Below, piece after piece: positions 33,379-41,638 of a stretch of 64,000 nt of DNA (position 1 is the stretch's first letter; every line of letters starts with the position of its first letter). A program made the position numbers and the translations under genes. The notes beneath the pieces were generated by a model. The model was given only the letters and a program-made list of their open reading frames with translations. It was not told the origin of the DNA and made no database searches. Origin of the DNA: Vibrio jasicida CAIM 1864 = LMG 25398 (lineage in GTDB: Bacteria; Pseudomonadota; Gammaproteobacteria; Enterobacterales; Vibrionaceae); the NCBI RefSeq assembly GCF_000400365.1, contig NZ_BAOG01000055.1, forward strand, positions 29,229 to 93,228. The letters are read 5' to 3'.

Positions 33379-36084
33379 CTACAGCGCTTTCATCGCTTCA
33401 GATTTGTCTGAAGTCATGACGAAATGCAGTTCACCACCGTCTTTCAAATCGCTGTGCGCGAAGCTGAAGTTGTCACTCAATTGTTTACCGTTGATGGTCA
33501 CCGACTTCACGTAGATGCTCTCTTGGCTGTTATTTTCTGAGGTGATGGTGAATTTACCGTCCGCGACTGGAATCACGGCTTTGTCGAACAGAGGACGACC
33601 GATGGTGTAGCTTGCTTCGCCCGGAGTGACTTGATAGAAGCCCAACGCAGACATCACATACCAAGCCGACATCTGACCGACGTCTTCGTTACCAATCAGA
33701 CCTTCATGCGTTGGGTGGTAGAACTCGTTCATCGCTTGGTCGACGATTTCTTGTGTCTTCCAAGGCTCTGCCGTCCAGTTGTAGAGGTAAGGCACGTGAT
33801 GATCTGGCTCGTTACCCATCACGAACTGACCGATGTAGCCAGACATGTCGTGTGATTGGCTTGTATCGGCGTTGGAGTCCGCATTAAACAGCGCATTCAG
33901 GTTAGCGAGGAATGCCGCTTTGCCTTGTTCGGTTACGTCTTCAGGAAGAGAGAAGTCAGTGCGGTCGATGTGCTCGCCACCCATCACGTTAGCCAGACCG
34001 TTCAAGTTGTGCGGTGCAAACCATGTCCATTGCCATGTATTGCCTTCGGTGAAGTCTTCGCCTCGGTGCTCGGCGCGGTAAGGCCAGAACACGTCGCTTT
34101 CGTTGAGTGCTTTGCGGTCTTTACACGCGTTGTAGTCCATACCGTCTGGGATAGACAGCGCCATGTTCTCGTCTAAACATTCGGCTTTCAGGTTGTTTGC
34201 CCAAACCTTGCTGCCGCTGTTCATGTAAGCCGGACGCATAAAGCCCGTCGCACCCAATGCGTTGCCTTTGGTGTCTTGCAGTTTGCCGTATTGCTCTGGG
34301 TTGTAATCGAAGTAGTTCTTGAACGATTCAGAGCGCGCCATGTAGCGGTCGTACTGCTGGTCGTTGCCCGCAAGTTTAGCGAGCTGGGCGATACACCAGT
34401 CGTAGTAAGCGTTCTCAAGACCGTAAGACACCGACTCGTTCACGAGCTCGTCGTATTTATCGACTTTTAAGCCTTCTACGTAACCCGGTTTGTCACCAGA
34501 ATCCGGCGCCCATTTGGTGTTAGCTGGAATAAAGCCGACGTCTTCTTGGTAGTCGTTGTGACGCGTCATGATCGTGAAGCGTTTGTCACCGTTCCAAGCA
34601 TCTTGGTAAGGCACCCAGCTCTCTGTTTTATCAAGGTTGAAGTTGACTGTTTCGTCAGCAGCTTTTAACGCCAAATCAAACTCAGCTGCGGTAAAGGCTT
34701 CTGGGTGTTTGACCATGATATCGGCGATAACCGAGACCGCAGGATGACCGACCATTTCACCGGTGTAATCCGAGTGCAGTTCCCATTTTGGCAGCACGCC
34801 GCCCGTTTGGTATTTGTTCAATAGATCGCGTGCGTGTTCAATCGCGCGGTCTTTATCAATGATGGTTTTCAATGGGTGTGCGGCGCGGAAGGTATCCCAC
34901 ATCGAGTACACTGAGTAGTTCACTAAACCATCTTCTGCTTGGTGCACTTTGCCATCCATGCCACGGTATTTGCCATCCACATCTTGGTATAGGAATGGAG
35001 CAACGAACGTACGGTAGAGCGAGGTGTAGAACATGGTCTTGTCAGCTTTGTTGCCGCCTTCCAGTTCAAACTCGCCAAGGATGTTTTCCCAAGCCACGCG
35101 GTTTTGTTGTACGACGTTGTCGAAGTCCCAGCCGTTGGTGTCTGCTTCTAGGTTTTTCAGTGCGCCGTCAACGCCAGTGCCAGAAATCGCTACTTTGACC
35201 ACCAATGGCTCATCGCTCTTACCAAAGTTCAAATGCGTCAGGACATCGTTTGCGCGTTTTGCCAAACGTTCTGGGTCAGGTTCTGGTTCGCCCGGCATTG
35301 GTTTGTGCTCTGCGTAGCCACGGTAATCTTCCAAGCCGACTTCGGTAGCGTCAGTTGGAGTCAGTTTGCTTTCAGAAGCCAGCTTGGTGTACAGGTTCTC
35401 TTCAATGATTGGATCAGAGAATTCTGCCGCGAAGAACACGGTTTGCCATTGACCCCATTCGTTTGAGGTACGCGCGCCTACGACGGTGGTATCGTTAACG
35501 CGTTTGTAGTAGATGCTGCGAGAGTGGTTGCCGTATTGCTCCAGCAGTTCGTGTTGAAGATCGATACGTACTTTGCGGTCTTCACCCGGCTTGAAGGTGT
35601 AACGTTGGAACGCCACGCGGTCGGTTGCAGACAGTTCAGCTTTTACGCCAGTTTCCACCAAGTCAACCGAGTAGTAACCAACCTCCGCGACTTCCGAGCT
35701 TTTATCCATGGTCACGGCATCAGTATTGAAACCTGTGTATGGCAAGAAAGCGAAGTCGTTTAGGTCGCCTTTACCTGCGCCAGAAATGTGAGTCATTGAG
35801 AAGCCAGAAAGCAGGCTGTGCACAGGATCGTATTCGACAGGTGAGCCTTTGCCATTCCAACCGTTTGGATCGAAGTTATCTGGTGATGGCTGAATCATAC
35901 CTTCTGGCATCACTGGAGATGGGTTGACGTTGCCAAGACCTTTAGTGCCGATCAAGGTATCAACGAATTCCAAAGTAGGGGTAGAGATAACCGGAGTTTC
36001 TGGATCAGAGTCGCTGCCACAACCAGCAAGACCAAGCATGGCGGTTAGCACTGCGGTAGAGAGTAGGGTTCTTTTTAGTTTCAT
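33379..36084 (-). CDS. GH92 alpha-mannosidase lipoprotein (array copy 3)
   Basis: A 901-aa GH92 lipoprotein. The ATG at 36084 opens MKLKRTLLSTAVLTAMLGLAGC, a canonical lipoprotein signal; a frame open 16 codons further upstream lacks support. GH92 motifs: GFSMTHISGAGKGD (Met and Ala replace the usual His-Ser), YSMWDTFRAAHPL, TEGNTWQWTWFAPHN, GNEPDHHVPYLYNW (Asp replaces Ser) and GNEDVGQMSAWYV. These substitutions, and its greater length, suggest a different substrate preference from copies 1, 2 and 4. Confidence 0.9.
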   Translation of the reverse strand: MKLKRTLLSTAVLTAMLGLAGCGSDSDPETPVISTPTLEFVDTLIGTKGLGNVNPSPVMPEGMIQPSPDNFDPNGWNGKGSPVEYDPVHSLLSGFSMTHISGAGKGDLNDFAFLPYTGFNTDAVTMDKSSEVAEVGYYSVDLVETGVKAELSATDRVAFQRYTFKPGEDRKVRIDLQHELLEQYGNHSRSIYYKRVNDTTVVGARTSNEWGQWQTVFFAAEFSDPIIEENLYTKLASESKLTPTDATEVGLEDYRGYAEHKPMPGEPEPDPERLAKRANDVLTHLNFGKSDEPLVVKVAISGTGVDGALKNLEADTNGWDFDNVVQQNRVAWENILGEFELEGGNKADKTMFYTSLYRTFVAPFLYQDVDGKYRGMDGKVHQAEDGLVNYSVYSMWDTFRAAHPLKTIIDKDRAIEHARDLLNKYQTGGVLPKWELHSDYTGEMVGHPAVSVIADIMVKHPEAFTAAEFDLALKAADETVNFNLDKTESWVPYQDAWNGDKRFTIMTRHNDYQEDVGFIPANTKWAPDSGDKPGYVEGLKVDKYDELVNESVSYGLENAYYDWCIAQLAKLAGNDQQYDRYMARSESFKNYFDYNPEQYGKLQDTKGNALGATGFMRPAYMNSGSKVWANNLKAECLDENMALSIPDGMDYNACKDRKALNESDVFWPYRAEHRGEDFTEGNTWQWTWFAPHNLNGLANVMGGEHIDRTDFSLPEDVTEQGKAAFLANLNALFNADSNADTSQSHDMSGYIGQFVMGNEPDHHVPYLYNWTAEPWKTQEIVDQAMNEFYHPTHEGLIGNEDVGQMSAWYVMSALGFYQVTPGEASYTIGRPLFDKAVIPVADGKFTITSENNSQESIYVKSVTINGKQLSDNFSFAHSDLKDGGELHFVMTSDKSEAMKAL

Positions 36085-36104
36085 TGTTTTTATTCCACGA
36101 GAAA

Positions 36105-36123
36105 AGGGGACACGAGGTCCCCT
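36105..36123 (-). repeat. Intercistronic hairpin between GH92 copies 4 and 3
   Basis: Perfect 7-bp stem AGGGGAC / GTCCCCT with 5-base loop ACGAG in the 47-bp gap. Confidence 0.75.
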
Positions 36124-36131
36124 CAAAATCA

Positions 36132-38558
36132 TTATTCGCCTAGGTTGGCTTGCATTGCTTCAGACTTGTCAGCCGTCATCACGAAGTGCAGTTCGCCGCC
36201 TGCTTTGAATTCGCTGTGCTGGAAGGTGTTGTACACATCCAGAGGCTTACCGTTGATGGTCACTTCTTTGATGTACATGTTGTCTGGACCGTTGTTCTCA
36301 GCCGTTACCGTGAAGGTGCCAGAGCCAATGTCTACCGTCGCTTTGTCGAAGATTGGACGACCGATGCTGTAGGTTGGATCGGTTGGCGAGATTTGGTAGA
36401 AACCCAGTGCTGACATCAAGTACCACGCCGACATTTGACCCACGTCTTCGTTACCGATGATGCCGTCTGGCGTCGGTTTGTAGAACTGGTCGTAAACTTG
36501 GTCTAGGTATTCCTGCGCCTTGTAAGACTCTTCAGTACGGTTGTACAAGTAGATGACATGGTGCGAAGGCTCGTTACCGTGAATGTACTGACCGATGTAG
36601 CCTGTCATGTCTTGGTGCGCTTCGCCGCCATTTGGATCGGCGGTAAATAGGTTGTTCAGCTTGTCGTTCAGACCTTGCGTGCCGCCCATGATTTCAGTCA
36701 GCTTGTCCAAGTCTTGCATGAACGCCCATTGCCACTGCCACGCGTTACCTTCTGTGTAGTAGAACGCGTCAGACTTGTATGGGTCGAAACCAGTTGAAGC
36801 GTATTTCAGCGCACATGGGTCGCCTTCTTTCAGTTCTGTTGGTACGAAGAAGCCCGTACCGTCTGCGTTACCAGCTTTCGCATCCCAGTGTTTCAAAGAG
36901 TTGTAAGAACGAGCTTTGAACTCTTCATACGCGTCCATATCGCCAGCGGCTTTTGCCATTTCTGCGATCGTCCAATCGTAGAATGAGAATTCCAACGAGT
37001 ACGACACTGAGTTCCAGTTCGGGTAACGAACACACTGTTCTTTCTCGTGGTAGTTCAACTGACCTGCCATGAGTGAGCTTAGGATGTCGTCATGAATCTG
37101 TGGGTACTCATGCGGTGTGTAGCGTGCTGATTTTACTGATGCGGTGTAAGCTTGCTCTGCATCAATCAAGCCTTTGGTTACGGCATCGCCAAGAATCGCT
37201 GCCGATGGGTAGCCGATCATGGTGCCGGTTTCTGAGCCGTGACCTTCCCATTTCGGCAATAGACCAAACTCGTCGTTGGATTTACGAATCAAGTCTTTCA
37301 CGTATAGCGTTGCTTGGTCTGGGTCGATGATAGTCCACATTGGGTGAACCGCGCGGAACGTATCCCACGTTGAGTAAATCGAGTAGTTTGGTGTGTCGCC
37401 ATCTTTCAGTGTGCGCACTGTGCCAAGCATATCCACGTATTGACCATCCACATCGTAGAACTCGATTGGTGCGATCATCATGTGGTACATGCCAGTGTAG
37501 AAGTTGGTTTTCTCTGCTTCTGTGCCGCCTTCTACTTTGATTTTTGCTAGCTTCTCAGCCCACGCGTATTCCGCGTCTTCTTTCACTTGTGCTAGGTCGA
37601 AACTTGGTGCTTCTGCTTCTAAGTTTTTCTGTGCACCTTGCCAGTTAACTGGAGAGATACCGACGCGGATTTCAATTGGCTCTTCGCCTGTGCCGAAGTT
37701 TAGGTAAGCGGTCAGATCATCGCCTGAGTAAACCGCACCATTACGCATTTCGCGCGTTGGTTCCAAGTCTTGTTCGCCCAACATTGCTTTGGCGATTGGT
37801 TGGTTGAATTTCGCGTAGAAGAAGATGTCTTGACCTTGGTGATCTTGCCCTTGGAACCAGCCTGTTGAGGTTTTACGACCGCGAATGGTGTATTCGTCCA
37901 CCACTTCTACTTTGTTCTTCAAAGACTTGCCGTTGTTGTTCATTAGGGTATGGCCCAAATCGAACTTCACGTTACGGTCCGCGCCATCAGCAAAGGTGTA
38001 TTTGTGCAAACCAACGCGTTTGGTTGCGCTTAGTTCTACTTCGATTTGACCTTGGTTCAGCTTGGTTTTGTAGTAGCCTGCGCTTGCTTCTTCATTGGCT
38101 TTGTCGAAAGAGTTCAGCTGTGTGTTCGCCATGTCTGCGTATGGCAGAACCAAGATGTCGCCAAGGTCCGTTGCGCCTGTGCCTGAAAGGTGAGTATGGG
38201 AGAAGCCGTACAGCGGAACGTCAGTGTTAACCACTTCGCCAGTTTCGTAGTTGGATGAATCCCAGTAGCCAGAAGCCGAGTGCCAAGGGTTAAGCCCAGA
38301 TTCGTGGTCTGTGTTAGAACCGATGAAGGTATCTGGAGACAGTTGAACCATACCTGCCGGTACCGTCGCGCCCGGGAATGTATGACCAGAAGCTGCTGTG
38401 CCGATCATAGGATCGACGTATTTCAACACCGCGAGATCAACAATTGAATCGCCCGGCAGTGAAGAGGAAGAATCGTTGTCGCTGTTACAGCCAGCCAAGC
38501 CACCCGTCAGACCAACCAGGATAGCCAAAGAGATAAGATTACGTTTAAACATGTGCAT
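36132..38558 (-). CDS. GH92 alpha-mannosidase lipoprotein (array copy 4)
   Basis: An 808-aa GH92 lipoprotein (lipobox TGGLAGC). It has YVDPMIGTAASGHTFPG, GFSHTHLSGTGATD, YSTWDTFRAVHPM, TEGNAWQWQWAFMQD, GNEPSHHVIYLYNR and GNEDVGQMSAWYLMSALGF. The start is ambiguous between ATG 38558 and ATG 38552; neither has a strong Shine-Dalgarno. It is preceded on its upstream side by AT-rich direct repeats (38589-38640) that may hold an internal promoter. Confidence 0.9.
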   Translation of the reverse strand: MHMFKRNLISLAILVGLTGGLAGCNSDNDSSSSLPGDSIVDLAVLKYVDPMIGTAASGHTFPGATVPAGMVQLSPDTFIGSNTDHESGLNPWHSASGYWDSSNYETGEVVNTDVPLYGFSHTHLSGTGATDLGDILVLPYADMANTQLNSFDKANEEASAGYYKTKLNQGQIEVELSATKRVGLHKYTFADGADRNVKFDLGHTLMNNNGKSLKNKVEVVDEYTIRGRKTSTGWFQGQDHQGQDIFFYAKFNQPIAKAMLGEQDLEPTREMRNGAVYSGDDLTAYLNFGTGEEPIEIRVGISPVNWQGAQKNLEAEAPSFDLAQVKEDAEYAWAEKLAKIKVEGGTEAEKTNFYTGMYHMMIAPIEFYDVDGQYVDMLGTVRTLKDGDTPNYSIYSTWDTFRAVHPMWTIIDPDQATLYVKDLIRKSNDEFGLLPKWEGHGSETGTMIGYPSAAILGDAVTKGLIDAEQAYTASVKSARYTPHEYPQIHDDILSSLMAGQLNYHEKEQCVRYPNWNSVSYSLEFSFYDWTIAEMAKAAGDMDAYEEFKARSYNSLKHWDAKAGNADGTGFFVPTELKEGDPCALKYASTGFDPYKSDAFYYTEGNAWQWQWAFMQDLDKLTEIMGGTQGLNDKLNNLFTADPNGGEAHQDMTGYIGQYIHGNEPSHHVIYLYNRTEESYKAQEYLDQVYDQFYKPTPDGIIGNEDVGQMSAWYLMSALGFYQISPTDPTYSIGRPIFDKATVDIGSGTFTVTAENNGPDNMYIKEVTINGKPLDVYNTFQHSEFKAGGELHFVMTADKSEAMQANLGE

Positions 38559-38588
38559 ACCGTTTTGTCGTTATTCGTATATAAAAAG

Positions 38589-38640
38589 TGTTTATAAGAG
38601 ACTGTTTATAAAGGACTGCTTATAAAATTTGCTTGTAGGG
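38589..38640. repeat. Four-unit 13-14 bp AT-rich direct repeat upstream of GH92 copy 4
   Basis: Units TGTTTATAAGAGAC, TGTTTATAAAGGAC, TGCTTATAAAATT and TGCTTGTAGGG run head to tail with decreasing identity, 30-80 bp upstream of copy 4. They resemble operator or promoter-tract repeats. No function is known. Confidence 0.75.
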
Positions 38641-38642
38641 AT

Positions 38643-38667
38643 AGCCGGGAGATGCGCTCTCCCGGCT
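38643..38667 (-). repeat. Intercistronic hairpin between GH92 copies 5 and 4
   Basis: Perfect 10-bp stem AGCCGGGAGA / TCTCCCGGCT, loop TGCGC, 19 bp after the stop of copy 5. The stem is very stable, but no long U-run follows on the minus strand. Confidence 0.8.
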
Positions 38668-38685
38668 GAGTTGTCACTATTGGGA

Positions 38686-41517
38686 TTAACGAGAACCTGC
38701 TGGCATCTCGTCTTCATGCAAGAACTCACCGATGCCTTGTGCTGGTGGAAGATCTTGCTCTAGAGAGCCCCAACGTTGATTTGGTTTGTCGCCCATCACG
38801 AACTCCAATTCACCGCCGTACATGATTTCGTCATGAGTCAGGTAAGTGCGGTTGAAGTCTTTGCCGTTGTAGCGAGCCGATTGAATGAAGATGTTTTCGC
38901 GGCTAACGTTCTTCGCGGTAACGGTGAACTTCTGGTTGTTGCCGACATCGATAGACGCGCTTTCAAACAGCGGAGTACCGATTTCGTAGATGCCAGAAGA
39001 AGCGTTCACTGGGTAGAAGCCAAGTGCACGGAACACGAACCACGCAGAGAGCGTACCGAAGTCGTCGTTACCACAAATGCCATCAGCGGTATTCTTGTAG
39101 CAAATGTTGGTTGCTGCGGCGATGGCTGCCTGACCTTTCCAAGGTTGACCGACGTAGTTGTACAAGTACGGCACGTGGATATCTGGTTCGTTACCTTGAA
39201 CGTGCTGACCAACGTTACCTGTGTTGAACACTGGGAATTGGTTGTCGCCTGCGTTGCGATCTGGGTAGGTTGACCAGTATTCATCCAAGCGAGCTGCGAA
39301 CAAGTCACCGCGTTCTGCTTCAGGGTTTTGTGTCTTGTCGAAGCGTGTCATCAGGTCAATCAAGCCGTGAATGTCGTGCTGAACACTGAACGAGTATTGC
39401 CAGCCGTTCGATTCAGAGAATGACCAGTTGAACATGTCTGGACGCCAGTCTTTACCCACCGCGCGACCAGTGATTGGGTCTACCCAACCTGCATCGATAA
39501 ACTCGCCATCGTAGTCACGGGCTTTGAACCAACCTTGGTATTGCTTACCGCCGAAGTCGAATTGTGCTTGCCAGTTTTTAGAACGGTTAGCGAACTCGGT
39601 GTGGCGTGGATCTTCTTCACCGAAGACTTCTTTGATGGATTGCGCGATTGCCCAGTCGTTCATTGAGTATTCAAGCGAGTAAGATGCTGTCCAAGAGTCT
39701 TTAAATGGTGAGTGACCGCCGTAAGAATCTGGTGGAGTGTCGTGCAATTGCGCTGGCACGTAACCTTGTTCTTCGTACTCTTTGATCCATGCTACGCCTT
39801 GGCTTGTTGCGGCGCGCGCGTCAGTGATCATCGCTTCAACCAAGCGCTCTTTGACGTCTTTGCGTTCAGCTTCTGTGAAGCCAAGATCAATCATGCGTTT
39901 TTCTAGTGAGCCTTTCGACAACACATCATGAATCACAGGCGTTGAGTGCATGCCCATCATCATGCCCGTTTCGTTGCCTTTGAATGTCCACTCAGGCAGG
40001 CGACCTTTGCGCACGTTGCCTTTGTCATCCACCCATTCTTCTTCGGCGTAAGACAACATAGACAGCACCACGTCTGCTAGGCGGTCTGGCTCAAGAATCG
40101 AAGACAGCGGTTGAACCGCGCGGTAGGTATCCCACAACGAGAAAGTGTCGTAGCGCGTGAAGTCTGCTTTGCCATCTTTGTTAGCATCGGCTGTGCGGAC
40201 CGACTCTTTCAGCGTATCAATCTTATCGCCCCAAGGTGTGTTGCCATCTGGGTAGGCGTTGCGACCTTGGTGCACTTGGCGGTAGCGACCATCTAAGTCA
40301 GAGTGAATGGTTTGACCTAGGTACGAGTGGTACATCGCGGTGTAGAAGGTCTGTTTGTAATCTTCGTCGCCAGAGACTTGGATCTTGCCGAGTTCGCCTT
40401 CCCATTTCTTCGTTGCCGCTTCGCGTACTTGATCGAAGTTCATGCCCGCAACTTCTGTCATGTTAAGAGAAGCACCTGACTTGCCGTTCTTGCCGATCTC
40501 AACGTTTGATAGCGCTAATTTCGCTTCAACCGTTAAGCCGTCTTTGGATGTGTCGAACTCAACGTAAGCGCGTGCGTATTGATACTTGCCACGTGTTTCG
40601 TTACCGATTTCCGTAATGCCTTCTGGCACGTCCATGTAACGACCTTGCTCTTTATCGTAGTATGCAAAGCGAACGTTTTTGATTGGTTGGTCGAATTCCA
40701 TTACGAAGAATTCTTTTTGGCTTGGTGCCCAGCCATCAGAGAAACGGTGACCTTCTAGACGGTTATTGTCTTTGTCCCATTTCAAGTAAGAATCTGAGGT
40801 GTAGTCCCAGTTAATTTTGAAGCCAGTGTTAACGATGATTTCTGACTTCTCATCACGAGGGAAGGTGTAACGGTGTACACCAACGCGATCCGACGCCGTC
40901 AACTCGGCTTTGATGTCGTAATCCAATAGATCGACTTTGTAGTAACCTGCTGTCGCTTGCTCGTCACGATGTTGGAAGCGAGACGCTTCTAGGTTTAGCG
41001 TTGCCGAACCTTCATCAATCATGTAATCCGAACGCGAGTTGATTGGCATGACTAGAATGTCGTTCAAGTCGCCAGCACCTGCTCCAGAAAGGTGGGTATG
41101 AGAGAAACCGGAAGTACGTGCGTCGTGGTAGTAGTAGCCTGAAATGTATTCCCAGCCGTTAGAACCGTTGTTTGGAGAAAGCTGCACCATGCCGTGTGGT
41201 GTGGTTGCACCAGGGTAGGTGTTGCCTAGGTTACCTGTGCCGATGAATGGGTTGACGTAGCGTGTTACGTCCATATCGGCGAAATCTACCGGGATGTGAA
41301 CGCCCATGTCGATTTCAGGTGTTTCTGGGTTTGGCTTGTCATCACAGTCGCCATCGCCAACTGGAGGACATACTGGCTTGCCGCCGTCAGGAATATCCGG
41401 TAGTGCAGGGTTGGTGTCACCGCCTTCATAAATGTTGGTTGTGTCGTCGTTACAGCCAGTCAGACCGACTAGACCACTGAGAACTGCGCAAGCGAGTAGG
41501 GAAGGTTTGAATTTCAT
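38686..41517 (-). CDS. GH92 alpha-mannosidase lipoprotein, divergent (array copy 5)
   Basis: A 943-aa GH92 lipoprotein, the longest and most divergent copy (lipobox VGLTGC). A Pro/Asp-rich tether of about 60 residues precedes YVNPFIGTGNLGNTYPG. GFSHTHLSGAGAGD and YDTFSLWDTYRAVQPL are conserved. The acid motif is SESNGWQYSFSVQHD rather than TEGNxWQ, and the base motif is GNDDFGTLSAWFVFRALGF rather than GNEDVGxMSAWY. GNEPDIHVPYLYNY replaces GNEPSHH. First gene of the array, 122 bp downstream of the EIICB gene. It probably acts on a different mannoside from the others. Confidence 0.9.
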   Translation of the reverse strand: MKFKPSLLACAVLSGLVGLTGCNDDTTNIYEGGDTNPALPDIPDGGKPVCPPVGDGDCDDKPNPETPEIDMGVHIPVDFADMDVTRYVNPFIGTGNLGNTYPGATTPHGMVQLSPNNGSNGWEYISGYYYHDARTSGFSHTHLSGAGAGDLNDILVMPINSRSDYMIDEGSATLNLEASRFQHRDEQATAGYYKVDLLDYDIKAELTASDRVGVHRYTFPRDEKSEIIVNTGFKINWDYTSDSYLKWDKDNNRLEGHRFSDGWAPSQKEFFVMEFDQPIKNVRFAYYDKEQGRYMDVPEGITEIGNETRGKYQYARAYVEFDTSKDGLTVEAKLALSNVEIGKNGKSGASLNMTEVAGMNFDQVREAATKKWEGELGKIQVSGDEDYKQTFYTAMYHSYLGQTIHSDLDGRYRQVHQGRNAYPDGNTPWGDKIDTLKESVRTADANKDGKADFTRYDTFSLWDTYRAVQPLSSILEPDRLADVVLSMLSYAEEEWVDDKGNVRKGRLPEWTFKGNETGMMMGMHSTPVIHDVLSKGSLEKRMIDLGFTEAERKDVKERLVEAMITDARAATSQGVAWIKEYEEQGYVPAQLHDTPPDSYGGHSPFKDSWTASYSLEYSMNDWAIAQSIKEVFGEEDPRHTEFANRSKNWQAQFDFGGKQYQGWFKARDYDGEFIDAGWVDPITGRAVGKDWRPDMFNWSFSESNGWQYSFSVQHDIHGLIDLMTRFDKTQNPEAERGDLFAARLDEYWSTYPDRNAGDNQFPVFNTGNVGQHVQGNEPDIHVPYLYNYVGQPWKGQAAIAAATNICYKNTADGICGNDDFGTLSAWFVFRALGFYPVNASSGIYEIGTPLFESASIDVGNNQKFTVTAKNVSRENIFIQSARYNGKDFNRTYLTHDEIMYGGELEFVMGDKPNQRWGSLEQDLPPAQGIGEFLHEDEMPAGSR

Positions 41518-41593
41518 TTTTAAAGCCTTGTAAATTGTAGGGTTATATAATTAAAAAAATCAGGGGTATTACTAAAACTTAAAAACTTGAAAT

Positions 41594-41618
41594 AGAGCCC
41601 TTTGGGGGAAAGGGCTCT
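41594..41618 (-). terminator. Hairpin between PTS EIICB gene and GH92 array
   Basis: Perfect 10-bp stem AGAGCCCTTT / AAAGGGCTCT with loop GGGGG. Downstream on the minus strand is AT-rich but lacks a pure U-run. It may attenuate rather than stop transcription into the GH92 genes. Confidence 0.6.
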
Positions 41619-41638
41619 TAGGGGGAGGAGCTTAAGGT

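Noticed and set aside
38776..39273. 165-codon open frame opposite GH92 copy 5
   Set aside because: It lies wholly antisense to a well-conserved GH92 gene, as do many other frames in 28-41 kb. It has no ribosome site and its protein is compositionally odd.
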